From contig CM043944.1 of assembly GCA_014529385.2 (NCBI GenBank), positions 74,055,384-74,119,383 on the forward strand: a stretch of DNA of 64,000 bases. The letters are read 5' to 3'. Below, in pieces: positions 21,745 to 33,338 of the stretch (position 1 is the stretch's first letter; each line of letters opens with the position of its first letter). Made by a program: the position numbers and the translations under genes. The DNA comes from Adiantum capillus-veneris. Lineage: Eukaryota; Streptophyta; Polypodiopsida; Polypodiales; Pteridaceae. The notes beneath the pieces were generated by a model. It had not been told where the DNA came from. It saw only the letters and a list, made by a program, of their open reading frames with translations, and did not search any database.

Positions 21745-24114
21745 GGCTGTTCAAATCATTTTCTTCCACATTTCAAGCCTGTCCTTTTCTAGTTCCACAT
21801 ATGGATATGTCATCCATCTTTGTTCTTGGGTTTGGTTGTTTTTGAGCCGTGTTTCATAGGCTTTTAAGAGGGCGTCTAATTGCTCATTAGCCTTTTAACC
21901 AACACTGATCCTCCTGAGCTAGCACTTCTTGGTTTCTCATCTATGGATGGTTCTTCTGGAGGCTGGGATGTCTGCATAAGACAAGGTGCAACCATTTCCT
22001 CATGTTGTCTTATTTTCTCTTCAGTTTTGATAAGCTTCTCAGCTAGGGATTTCTGATCTTGTTCCCTACGTGCTTTCATCCTAGCCTTTCTAGCTTTCCA
22101 AATGTTTTTTTTACTCTTGGTTTTTTGACTAGGTGCATCGGGGTCTTTGGCTCACCTGTCTTTGGACTTGCGTGAGTTTCCGTTTTCTCTGTCTCCAGCT
22201 TCACAACTTCTTTTTGATATTGCGTTCTCGTAATCACTTAAACTGGCACAACATTTCATTTTCTAAGCTACTGGGTAGCTGAACAATTCTTGAGACAATT
22301 GTCATGATCTTTCTGAATTGGTTTGGATGTTTTGGACAATCAGGGATCAAGTGAATGACACCACATTCAAGACAATAAGCATTCACTTGTGTGATCTCCG
22401 TAAGAGGACATTGTTTGACCAAGTAGCTGAACAATTCTTGAGACAGTTGTCGTGATCTTTCTGATTAGGTTTGGATGTTTTGGACAATCAAGTGAATGAC
22501 ACCACATTCAAGACAATAAGCATTCACTTGTGTGATCTCCGTAAGAGGACATTGTTTGACTAAGTGGTTGTCACAGCTTTTGTGACACTCTATCTCTGGC
22601 TGAGAAGCTTCTTCTTGCAATTCCTCTTGGCTGTAAACAGGCTTTGACTTTGTTAAGCCTCCATTAGCAATGAACCGCAATGTCCTTTTGTCCATCTCCT
22701 TCTTTTTTTAGGTCGAAACGCAAGAGGTGGAGGTTGTACCGGCCTCACCATTCCACATGTTTCTCTCATCTTTTATCGCTTTGAAGGAAAGTACCCGCTT
22801 TGGTTGTTATAATACATTGTAGCTGGTACTATCGCTTTTTTATTAGATGCTTCCATCATCGGCATATATCTCATGTCTACAAGCATTCTAGCACCTAGCT
22901 GCAGAGGTTGTTGTCCTAAGACAAGTTGTGACCTTGCAACTCCTACTGGACCTGGCACATTTCCCATAGTGTATCTAGGTGGAGGAGGTGCTACTATAAT
23001 AGGTTGTACATACCTCTCCCTATCATATTCCATGCCATAGTAACACTCTTCTCTCGTATGGTTTGTCCATTTTCTCTCAAGTTTGCACCACTTAAGCTCC
23101 CTCGGATCAGCATTTACAAGAGGATCTAACCTCTAGACCATTTTATCGATAAACTTTTCTTGATCGATAGGTGCCGTTGGTTTTGCAACGGAGTCACTCA
23201 TTTGTGAATCACTGTGCTGAGAGGATGTGTCATCCTCTTGGCTATTACAATCCTTTTCATTATATTCCCCATAGTTATCCACCAGATAAAGAGCTTCTTT
23301 GGTCAATTTGTTTAGCATCAAGATCCTTATCATATGCAAATATTTTTGAAGAGATTAACATTAACCGTGCTTGCATAGGAAGTTTCGCTCTTGGACAGAA
23401 CTTGACATATCTATTGAGCCGTAATGCCGCTTTTTGTATTAATTCACCCTCTTTTTGTTTGAATCTGTGAATTTGTGAGATCGTATTGTGAGCTATGCTT
23501 TTCTGTGAGAATTCTTCAATGAATTCTTCAAACAGCTCATCTAGAGTCTCAAAATCCCGTCTTTCCACTGAGTCGAACCATGTAGCTGCGTCATCTTCCA
23601 TAGTTAGTCCAAATCCCGCAAACTGTGTTGCAAAATGCAAAATGTCCTCTGCTCTAATCACTATTCTAAAAGCCTCTACATGATCTCTCGAATCTTTATC
23701 CCCGATGTATTTTTTGTTTACCCATTTCTAGATCTGGGATGGTTTAGCTCGTCGATTGTCTACAAGTCTAACCATAGACTCTCCCAACCCTTCTCTCGTT
23801 ATCGCTTTAGAAGGGAATCAAGGTGGCTCCCTTTTTGAAATTCTCATGTTTGGTGGAGATATCTGTGGTCCGTCATTGACCAAATATCCACCTCTTTTTA
23901 GTGCATTGTGTGGGTTTGTGTCAAAATGTGGATAGACTGGCATTTTAGCACTTCTAACTTGGCTTGCCATACCTCTGGTCATATCTACCAAAGGATTGGT
24001 AGATTGGCTTTCCATCCTAATGATTTTTTCTTTCTTAACGTCAGGCCCACTCAATACTTTCAAGATAGACCTTAATAAGCAACTTTGGCCCTTTTTCAAG
24101 CCCCTAAAAGTCAA
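21745..24114 (-). pseudogene. gag: EB gag-like polyprotein, decayed
   Basis: A chain of - strand frames from 24114 to about 21745 with at least four stops or frameshifts. The section 23661-23275 is a retrotransposon capsid domain: ATWFDSVE, then LFEEFIEEFSQ and FKQKEGE, with the spacing expected of Ty3 gag. Downstream come an acidic linker, a Cys/His segment (WCKLERKWTNHTREEC) that may be a divergent zinc knuckle, and a second Cys-rich stretch (CPLTEITQVNAYCLECG). The last stretch is a charged coiled-coil-like tail (KARREQDQKSLAEKLIKTEE). Protease, RT and integrase of this element are absent from the window. The long leader (24.1-32.4 kb) lies upstream. Confidence 0.7.
22276..22563. repeat. 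148-bp tandem duplication in EB gag
   Basis: The block from tagctgaacaattcttgaga is present at 22276 and again at 22424 with few differences, except a deletion of about ten bases in the second copy. It duplicates the Cys-rich segment of the gag remnant. Confidence 0.85.
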
Positions 24115-24474
24115 GTTTGGGTGGTCTTCTGACCTCTAAATACTGGTTCTATGTGTGTCCTATTGCCCGCAAGCTTTTCTCCTGGCTATACCTGACTCAA
24201 TTTAGAGTTGTCTATCAAAATTTAGAGCAGTTTTGGTGAATTGCACTTGAAACAGCACTCAAAACAGTTTCAAGATCAAGGATTTTTGCTTGTATCTTGA
24301 CCAAACGTGACCCAAATTTGTTGAAACTTGGCCACTAGGCTTACTTTACAGTGCTTAGCACTTCTAGAAGCTCAATGTGAGTTTTCACCTCCAAATTTAA
24401 ATTGTAGACTCTCCTTAATGTCCTCTACTCTCTGGTATGCTCAGTTTATGATTTTGACCTTTATTTTGACACTT

Positions 24475-25850
24475 GAATTATAACAGTATAATGTCTATGT
24501 GCTCAGAATTTGGAAAGATTTGGTATGTGAGCTCTCCTTGATGTCCTCTACCCACTGCAAGTTTCAGTTTGTGAATTTAACCTTTATTTGATACTTGAGA
24601 CATTATACACGTATAATGTCTTTTGTGGCAGAATGATGTTACTTTTGTTCCACTGATTTCTTGTCACTCAAGAAACTCTTGAAAAATTTCAGAATTCAAT
24701 TTGGACATTTTTTGAGCAAGTTAAGACCAATACAAGCCTGAATTTGTAGTTTTCTGTCTTTTGCTCTTTGCAAGCCCAAATGAGCTCCAAATTCTATGAA
24801 ATTTTGGTTAGGGACTTCTTTTATGCTCTAGGACATTGAGGTATACTCAAATGTCTGATCTGACCCAGATTTGGCCTATGAGACATCATACGTGTATAAG
24901 GTCTTTTGGCCCAGAAATCACTTAGATTTCTAACCAAGGTACTTCTTGATGCATACAACAAGAATATGTGATCACATCAAATTTTGGATGTCAAAATTGC
25001 TCAAAATCACCACTTATTCACCTTTACCTTCTTGTATCTGCAAAAGTCTCTTTAAATGCAAAAGTATGTGTCCAAATGAGTTGAAATTTTGCAAGCAAGC
25101 TTAGAACATCATTTCCCAACACCTTATGTGGTCAAAAGTGAAATGTGACTTTCAGATTTGGCCTTGAGACATTATACATGTATAATGTCTATGTGCTCAG
25201 ATTTTGACAAAATTTGGTCAATAAGCTTGTCTTGTGGTGCTTAACACCCTAATATGCTTAGATCTCAATTTTGGTCTCTACAAAAGTGCCGTTTAGACAT
25301 CATGCACGTATGATGTCTATCTGATCAAAATGAAGTGAGTTTCACTCTAGAGGTTCCTCATTATACTAGCAACTCACAGCAAGTTTCAAAACTAAATTTT
25401 GACACTTTTTGTGCAAGTTATGGCCAATACAAGCATTCACTTGCCTAGATGTGTCTTATGGTCTTTGCAAGACCAAAGATGCTTCAAATTTGATGAAATT
25501 TGGCCTATATGCTTCCTAAATGTTGTAGATCACAAGTGTGCACTCAGTTGTAACTTTTGACCTCAAATCTAGCCTCTAAGACATCATACGCGTATGATGT
25601 TCAAGTGGTCAAAATTCATTTCTGTTTCTACCACGGGTGCCCCTTAGTGTGTACAACAAGAATATGTGCTCACATCAAATATCAGTTTTTGACAAGGTAA
25701 TCCCTTGAAAGAGTAAAATCCCCATTGTTTCAATCTATAAGCCCAAATGTTATGAAATTTGGTGTATGTGCTCAACACAACATTCAGAAGATGGGTATAA
25801 TGTCAAAACTTCATTTTGGCTGCCAGAATTACCCTTTAGACATCATACGC
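24475..25850 (-). repeat. EB leader: periodic 22-bp palindromes (first part)
   Basis: GACATTATACRYGTATAATGTC-like palindromes occur at 24599-24620, 24882-24903, 25168-25189, 25296-25317 and 25580-25601, with a decayed copy near 24475. A half copy ends at 25850, where E2 is inserted. Successive starts are 283, 286, 128, 284 and 259 nt apart, so the basic unit is about 285 bp. Around them the text repeats loosely (aaatttgg, tatgtgctcag, gcaagtta). No coding sequence is present. The region lies between the EB primer site and gag, so it would be the 5' untranslated leader of the element RNA, where such palindromes would form hairpins. Confidence 0.78.
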
Positions 25851-26793
25851 TATCAGGAGTTTTTTGGAGCAAGGGATTGCGCATATGTACATATACATGC
25901 ATGGTGCATCAAATAAAGGATTGCCCATTTTCCTTAGCCAGGTGGTTATGTAGGGCCCACATGTGTACAGGTAGGACAACATGTACATAGTGCAGCGATT
26001 TTCACTATCACCAGTACCAGTATGTTTTTTCTACAATAATGAGGAGTTTATAGCGCCTAAAACTTCTCGAGGAAGCTATCCGCGGGCCGACGACGTGAGG
26101 TCAGCAGGTGCGTCAGATGGCATCTAGTGGCGTTAGGAGGGTGAACGAGGTCAATATTTGCACGCGGATGAGGACGGACACAACGTGGGTGTTTTCTTGT
26201 GAGAGTTATGCAGAAAGGTCATCATTAGGACCACTTTTTGGGGCCACTTCACGTGGTGGCGAGATGCATTATTGGAAAAAAGTTGAGTGCCAGGTGTGCG
26301 AATGATGCAAAAAGGTGACAACTATGCACTGTGAGGTCATTTTTTGGCCTGTTCGGGGTCCGTTTGAGGTCATGTAAAAGGCCAAGGGTGCCCAACTAAT
26401 AAATCTAAGTGTGGGAACTGAAAAAAGAGAGAGAAGACCAGAAAAAACGTGGAGAAGAGAGGAGGAACAGCCGCAGCTGTGTTTTTGCTCATTTTGGAGC
26501 ATGTTTTGGCCGTAAACTGCTCATCCGAGGTCGGATTTGAGCACTTTGACATTGTAGACTGGGGTTTTGGGCCGTTCCGGATGCGATGGAGTTGTCCATT
26601 TTTCCAAATTCCTCACTCTTTTCCTACTGTTTTTCTGTGTAAGTTTCTCCTATGAGCGAAGTTTCTGCTCTAGTTTGTGATTGTATCTTGCTTATTTTAC
26701 CCATACTGTGTGAGCTATTTGCCCCATTGGTGTTGGCCCAAGCTCAATTGTATCTAAACATCAGAAATTCTCCTCTTTTGAGCTGAGTTTTTT

Positions 26794-26826
<33 letters not shown>

Positions 26827-27011
26827 TGTGTGGAATGGGCAAGTGGATAGTCTCTCTCCTCTCACTCCAGAGGTGTGTTCCCTGTCTCGGCCAGGTGTGT
26901 TGTGTAAGCCGAGTGGTGCCCCATAGTGTGTGTGTGTGTGTGTGTGTATCTTCCCAAGAGTGTGTGCCGGGTCGTTATAGAGGCGCTGTGTGTGTTTTCA
27001 TCCCGCTCGCA
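25851..27011 (+). repeat. E2 5' LTR
   Basis: 1161 bp, matching 30435-31587. The first bases are TATCAGG where the 3' copy has TGTCAGG, a single change in the terminal TG. It carries a (GT)n tract at 26795-26825 and a second GT run near 26925-26946 that is shorter in the 3' copy. Confidence 0.92.
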
Positions 27012-27764
27012 TTCTTTTGGTGCCCTCACTGAGGATCTTCTTCGAGTACCTTCTGCTTCGAGCTTTGGGATTACAGGTTGCAGGTTGCAGATTACAGGTT
27101 ACAGGTTGCAGATTACAGGTTACAGGTTACAGGGACAGGTACAAGTACAGGTGATTCACACAGGTACAGGTAGCTGGAGTACAGTGATATACTAGCAGTG
27201 ATGTCACTTGCACTTGTTGTGGGAATGCATCACTTGGCGCCTATTTGAGCGCATTGTCTGCTGGATTGTACGTTACTTGTGGAAACTGCCATTGCACGCA
27301 TTTGTGGAGCCATACTTGGTTGTATTTGGCAGTCCCAACCATTTCTGAGACTTGGTCTGGAAGATAGTCATTTCTGAGACTTGACTATATGCGATTTGCA
27401 TTAGCCTTCGTGTGAGGGTCGATAGCGTGAGGTTTTTATTGAGCTGGGGGATTCTGAAATGTAGAGATCCTTTCGGTGATACAGGTAGTTGGAGCACCCT
27501 TTTTGTGACCTCGCCATAGGCTATGTACTAGTGAGTCCTACTTGATGCTCGGGTTCTATTGTTGACAGTTTATGCATACATAGACAGTCTATATTTTGGG
27601 TTCCTACTGCTCTATTTCTGGGGAAACTCTGCCAAAATTTTTCCAAGTTATGATGGCTGGTTTTTTGGTCTTTTGAGCCATTTATGCTGTTATGCTGCTG
27701 AAATTTTGGCAAAATCAGAGGTTAAGTCAGGTGTGCCTTCTTGGGAGCTTCGTGGTTGGCTTTA
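27012..27764 (+). other. E2 leader with primer-like site and short repeats
   Basis: It begins ttcttttggtgccctcactgagg, which resembles the primer site of E1. At 27071-27140 a 7-mer-based repeat (attacaggttgcaggttgcag) recurs irregularly. No other gene is visible before the small ORF at 27765. Confidence 0.65.
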
Positions 27765-27983
27765 ATGGATGATCAAAATGGCCCTCAATTCACTCCTTTT
27801 CATTTAACTCAAAGAATCCAGATTAATGTTCATGTGTCCAGGAAGATCTTTTTCCAGCAGCGCATAGTCTTTATGTTTGGGCCAAGAAGATTGAGAGAGA
27901 TCCTGGAATGTCCTTTGCCTGTTGTCATTCCGATGATTAACTATGAAAACTCATTTGATGTGCATGTGTTTGTCCTTATCTAA
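27765..27983 (+). CDS. pre-gag small ORF of E2 (72 aa)
   Basis: ATG 27765 was chosen because the protein then aligns end to end with the E1 copy at 3585-3803, both 72 aa. The conserved core is VSRKIFFQQR, VFMFGP, R-x-REIL, the IP-x-I-x-Y segment and a C-terminal SFDVHVFVLI. The ORF ends 102 nt before the gag start and is in the same frame as gag. Codon third positions differ widely from E1 although the amino acids agree, so selection acted on the protein. It has been kept even though E2 has lost RT and integrase. No known domain is recognised. Confidence 0.72.
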   Translation: MDDQNGPQFTPFHLTQRIQINVHVSRKIFFQQRIVFMFGPRRLREILECPLPVVIPMINYENSFDVHVFVLI

Positions 27984-28085
27984 AGTTGAGCTCCATTGAA
28001 GCTTCTGGGAATTGGGTAGTGAAAAGTTTTGGGTTCTTGCACGTGTGTTCGAAGGGGTTCTCAAAGCATCATAATTTGGGTAGCC

Positions 28086-30419
28086 ATGGCTTTCTCTTAT
28101 CCGGAGTTTCATGGAAGAAGTGATGAACATGTGGAAGAATTTTTGGAAAAGATGGAGGTTGCCTGCATTAGCAACCAGATTCATGACCCTACGCAAATGT
28201 TACGCCTTCTCCAAATTTGTTTGAAGAGTGATGCACGAGTTTGGTCTAAAGCATTTGAAGAGGAGTTGCGTGTGGCTGATCCACCTGTAAGGTTGAGTTG
28301 GGACAATCTACGACATGGGTTGAAGGTGGAGTTTGTGAAGATAGAAGATCCTGACAAAGTGTGGCAAGAAGTACAGGCTTTGGTGCAAAAGGAAGGTGAT
28401 CCAGTAGATGCGTACATACGTAAGTTTTCATTGGCATGGGAGCGAATGTGCAAGGCTTTAGCACCACAGGTACCCCCGCCTGACATGATGAAGAAGGACA
28501 GGTTCTTGGCTGGTCTTTGGGAGAATATACGTTGGAGAGTGGAGCTAAAGAAGCCTAGGACATATGAGGATGCACTATAGGTAGCAAGGAACAAAGAGTG
28601 GAAACTGAGGAAAATGAGCCAGTTAGGGGTGGAGTCTTTGCCAATGAGGTCTGAATTTTAGCCTATAGAGTCTTTACAAGGGCGCATGTCAGGGGTTCAT
28701 CATGAACCAGTAGTTACTACTCAGGTTATGCCAGCAGTGGTCACTACAGCAGTGCAAGATGATGGGCTAAGGCAAGACATGAGGCAAATGGTAGATTTGA
28801 TGAAGAATCTCAGCCTAAACATGCTAGGTCAAGTAAGAAATAATCGAGGTCGAGGGAGGTTTTCAAATCAGCTAGGAGGTGAAGAAAGGCCTAGGAATGG
28901 TGTTGGACAAAGCAATGGTAGGTTTTGGAGGCAGACGCCCATCTGTTATAATTGTGGAGAGTTGGGTCACATCAGCCCGCAATGTGATAAGCCACCAAGG
29001 ATGGGGGGAGACATGTATCCATTGCCAAGACAGGTGCTAACTAGGTCAAATGATTATGGCATCGAAATTAAGGGAGACGAAGGAACCAGTGGACTGACCC
29101 AGGAGGAAAAGGGAAAGACAAAAGTGCTAAGTGTAGTCACCTTGGAGAAGGCATCAAAGCTAGAGGATACATTAGTGATGACTATTGGGAAGAGGACCAC
29201 AGAGGATAAGGAAGGAAGAAGTGGCCCAGGTCCTAGTAAGAAGAAAGGAAAGAGCCATGAAGGCGAGGATGTCAAGGCCAAGAGGAAAAGGAGAGCTCGT
29301 CAAAAGTTTCATGTTTCAAATTTTCCACTAGGGGATGGGCAATTAAGCTATGACTTGAAGGAGGATCTGACGAGCAGGAAGGCAGATGTTACTTTTGGGC
29401 AGCTTATAGAGATGGTGCCTAAGCTAAAGCGACAGTGGAAGAGGATGGTTAACCCAATGGAGAAAGAGCCAGAGAGAGGTTCAATGAAGGTGTTGGCAAT
29501 GGACGAGCTACCAGACATTTTTCCAATAGTAGATGTGTGGCATAAAAGGAAAAATTTGGGACAAGGTTATGTGGATGGCGGAGCCCAAATATGCGTCATA
29601 ACACACTCATGCGTTGAGAAGATGGGTCTCACAGTGGCTGGGGTGTCAGGTTTTCGGATCAGATTGGCAAACCATCAAAAAGTAAAATGCTTGGGTGTTG
29701 TAAAGAGCTTAGAAGTGGAGGCATATGATGCAAAGGCAGTGGTTGATTTTCATGTGATGCCAGCAGGGTTGGGAGCATATCCTATTATACTGGGCAGACC
29801 ATGGTTACGTGCAGTGGGAGCTGTTCAAGATTGGCGACATGGTACGATTAACCTCTATGGAAAGACAGGTACCGAGAAGCTTTATAATATGGACACAAGG
29901 AAACGATTAGAGGAGCTTTATGAAGATGAGGATGAGTCTAGTGATGAAGACTCTTCCACGGTGACAGATGAGGACAGTGATAGCACTACCAGCAGTGATG
30001 AGGATGCTGATGTTGCATTTCTTTTGATGGACAAAGAAATCCAGGAGTTTGGTTTAGTTGCATTTGCGAATGAGGTTGAAGATGAAAGTGAAGGGCCTTA
30101 TGAAGTGATTGAAGGGCTGATGCAAACCAAGGTTGAGTTGTCAAAGAAGCATGCATTGATGACACAAATGATCAGTGGTGGAGACCTCTCAGCTATGGAG
30201 AAGGGAATATATTTTCACATGCCGGTCTATGCCAAAGTATTTGATGCTTTTCTTGATGCAAGATTGATATATAGAATCTCTACACGTTTTCCTTGGGAAT
30301 CAGGTGGAACCTTGATTAAGCTTTTCATGCAGGGAATGCAAAGTGTTTCTGTGTGGGATCCAGGTGGAATGAATATCTCTTTTTGTTGCTGCCTGAGCAT
30401 GAATGCTCTAGCAGGCTAG
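28086..30419 (+). pseudogene. gag-pro: E2 Gag-protease, two in-frame TAG stops
   Basis: ATG 28086 sits in a good context (gccATGG) and begins MAFSYPEFHG, equivalent to the E1 gag start. The capsid domain covers about residues 1-165 and is cut by TAG at 28578-28580 and again at 28659-28661. The frame then continues with a CCHC knuckle (CYNCGELGHISPQC, near 28955), a Lys/Arg-rich stretch, the FPLGDGQLSYDL motif also found in E1, and a protease with VDGGAQIC and ILGRPWL. A very acidic segment follows and the frame ends 15 nt before the 3' LTR. There is no RT, RNase H or integrase, so this is an internally deleted or gag-pro-type element. Both stops could come from CAG to TAG changes. Confidence 0.88.
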
Positions 30420-30434
30420 GGGATGGGCAAATTA

Positions 30435-31377
30435 TGTCAGGAGTTTTTTGGAGCAAGGGATTGCGCATATGTACATATACATGCATGGTGCATCAAATAA
30501 AGGATTGCCCATTTTCCTTAGCCAGGTGGTTATGTGGGGCCCACATGTGTACAAGTAGGACAACATGTACATAGTGCAGCGATTTTCACTATCACCAGTA
30601 CCAGTATGTTTTTTCTACAATAATGAGGAGTTTATAGCGCCTAAAACTTCTCGAGGAAGCTATCCGCGGGCCGACGACGTGAGGTCAGCAGGTGCGTCAG
30701 ATGGCATCTAGTGGCGTCAGGAGGGCGAATGAGGTCAATATTTGCACGCGGATGAGGACGGACACAACATGGGTGTTTTCTTGTGAAAGTTATGCAGAAA
30801 GGTCATCATTAGGACCACTTTTTTGGGCCACTTCACGTGGTGGCGAGATGCATTATTGGAAAAAAGTTGAGTGCCAGGTGTGCGAATGATGCAAAAAGGT
30901 GACAACTATGCACTGTGAGGTCAGTTTTTGGCCTGTTCGGGGTCCGTTTGAGGTCATCTAAAAGGCCAAGGGTGCCCAACTAATAAATCTAAGTGTGGGA
31001 ACCGAAAAAAGAGAGAGAAGATCAGAAAAAACGTGGAGAAGAGAGGAGGAACAGCCGCAGCTGTGTTTTTGCTCATTTTGGAGCCTGTTTTGGCCGTAAA
31101 CTGCTCATCCGAGGTCGGATTTGAGCACTTTGACATTGTAGACTGGGGTTTTGGGCCATTTCGGACGCGATGGCGCTATCCATTTTTCCAAATTCCTCAC
31201 TCTTTTCCTGCTATTTTTCTGTGTAAGTTTCTCCTATGAGCGAAGTTTCTGCTCTAGTTTGTGATTGTATCTTGCTTATTTTACCCATACTGTGTGAGCT
31301 ATTTGCCCCATTGGTGTTGGCCCAAGCTCAATTGTATCTAAACATCAGAAATTATCCTCTTTTGAGCCGAGTTTTTT

Positions 31378-31412
<35 letters not shown>

Positions 31413-31587
31413 TGTGTGGAATGGGCAAGTGGATAGTCTCTCTCCTCTCACTCCAGAGGTGTGTTCCCTGTCTCGGCCAGGTGTGTTGTGTAAGCCGAGT
31501 GGTGCCCCATAGTGTGTGTGTGTATCTTCCCAAGAGTGTGTGCCGAGTCGTTATAGAGGCGCTGTGTGTGTTTTCATCCCGCTCACA
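30435..31587 (+). repeat. E2 3' LTR
   Basis: 1153 bp, preceded by a purine-rich run (ctaggggatgggcaaatta) that may be the polypurine tract. It ends GCTCACA, followed by the duplicated ACGC. Confidence 0.92.
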
Positions 31588-32432
31588 ACGCGTATGATGT
31601 CTATTGATGAACTTTTTGTCAGAGCTCATTCACAAGCATCCCCAAGTATCTAGCACTGGTTTTCAAGCATTTCTACCAATTTTCATGCAAAAATGTGCTC
31701 AAAATCACAAGTTTCTCTGTTTTCTGTTTCAAACACTCCGTCTTTTGCCTTTTGGGTATCAAGAGTTGGTCGAAACTCTAGTCTTAGTGTATACTTAGGA
31801 TAAAACCCCCCTTTTGAACACTCTGGTGCAATTATATTTTTTAGGTTTGGTCTCCAAATGCCCCTTGAGACATTATACGCGTATAATGTCCAAGTTTACA
31901 GAATTACACTTTTTGTACATAGAACTCTTGCAAATGCCCTCTTATATACTTAGCACCAATCAGCCACGCAAAAATATCAACAGAACTCTTTATTGCATTT
32001 TTCCTCAAAAGCAGTCTTTTCAGAGAGCCTAAATGCAAACAAGAACTCTAGAAAATAAATCAATGATGAATAGCTCTAGATCAAAATCAGATCACTTACC
32101 TAAAGCTACTCCTACAAATCATATGGGGTTTTGCATCTATGAGTAGAAAAACACTTCAATGCCACACACATACTTGAAAACTCTTTTATCACCTCACAAA
32201 CCACTCAACCACCACAACAACTACTCTAATCTAGAAATCCTAACTAAATCTACCTAGTCACAGACCCTCGGCAAGACACACGCTTCTTGGCTATCACTTG
32301 ATCACGGAATACCCTCTACCAGATCCACTTAAGAAAAATGCTTTCTTTAGCCAAAACTAAAGCAAGCAACCATCACATGAGTGTTAGTAGAAATACCTAC
32401 CTAAGTCCTTATATCCCCGAAAACAGAACCAA
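31588..32432 (-). repeat. EB leader, second part, with palindrome and primer site
   Basis: The half palindrome gtatgatgtc at 31592-31601 completes the one split by E2. The next copy, GACATTATACGCGTATAATGTC at 31869-31890, is a perfect palindrome. Its distance from the restored copy is 289 nt, keeping the periodicity. From 32432 downward on the - strand the sequence begins TTGGTTCTGTTTTCGGGGAT next to the LTR end, the expected place for a primer site. CTACC/ACCTA-rich sequence fills the rest, as in EA. No gene. Confidence 0.72.
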
Positions 32433-33256
32433 TGTTGCAGGAGCGAATCACACCACCCATAAAGTGCATGCAACACAACCTAGATCAACATAAGGTCAAT
32501 CGAGGACACAGATGACACGATAGGCACACAGAGAAAATCTATTTAGCTTGTTAGACTGAGACCATCCTACACATACAACACTCTGGAAGGCCAACTAAAC
32601 CACAATCTAGAATCTCACTACTCTCAACTACACCACCAACCCACATACACACAAACGGAAGGAAACTCACTAAACCATACCAGAATCGTACGAAACTTAT
32701 GGAACACCATCCCCTCACTAGGATACACTTGTCTCAAAGCCTCTACACTCAAAACCCTAGCTCTATACCCATCTGCAAAAACACAACAGGACTTTGAAGG
32801 TGCCCAAAATTGAAGTCTATGAGTACCTATATGTAGCTTATGTCACCACAATTCTAATGACTACTTGCAAGCAAAAAACAGACATCGTTTGATATACTTA
32901 TGACCACAAATAGCTCGTAGATACGCGAGCGCGTATGCTCCGTTCCGCAAGGAATTCTTGGCGTCGGTGCGTAGCTCTTGCCGAGCCTAGCAGGATGATG
33001 TAGTCAGATCTACAATGTGATGAACGAGCGGGGAGTAGCACCAGGATGAAGCTCACGCTCTCTCTCTCTCTTTCTCTCTCACACACAATCGATGGCAGCT
33101 TAAAACTTATAATTATGATTATAAGTGTTGTTACAAAAATGACCTAGGTACTTATAAACTAAGGTTACGCTAGGTTAACCAAAAATAGATTTTGAGGGGT
33201 CAAATGGCTTGGTATTTACAATTTGGAAGTGCCATTGCACCCCAGCTTCTGCAACA
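32433..33256 (-). repeat. EB 5' LTR
   Basis: The 824-bp segment has perfect 8-bp terminal inverted repeats: TGTTGCAG at 32433 and CTGCAACA ending at 33256. It lies directly against the primer site, so its orientation is - strand. It contains a CT run near 33057-33080. The partner 3' LTR is not in the window, so the far part of EB has been lost or lies elsewhere. Confidence 0.75.
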
Positions 33257-33338
33257 AGACTACCTACTTATTACAAATGATGTTTATAACCATAATCCTC
33301 AGCATTCCATAACTCTTAGAAAATAAGGCTTTGTTGAG

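Larger units (their letters stand above)
25851..31587 (+). mobile_element. E2: gag-protease-only gypsy element
   Basis: LTRs at 25851-27011 and 30435-31587 begin T(G/A)TCAGGAG and end CTC(G/A)CA. A 4-bp duplication, ACGC, flanks it (25847-25850 and 31588-31591). Internally there are a primer-like site (TTTTGGTGCCC after 27011), a leader, one pre-gag small ORF, gag and protease, then the 3' LTR. RT, RNase H and integrase are missing. It is related to E1 in its primer site, small ORF, zinc knuckle and protease. Removing it restores a perfect 22-bp palindrome, so it inserted exactly at the centre of one EB leader palindrome. Confidence 0.92.

Noticed and set aside
24475-25601. CRISPR-like array because of regularly spaced short palindromes
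   Set aside because: Spacers of about 260 nt are themselves partly repeated, the repeat is a full palindrome, the context is a plant retrotransposon leader and there are no cas genes.
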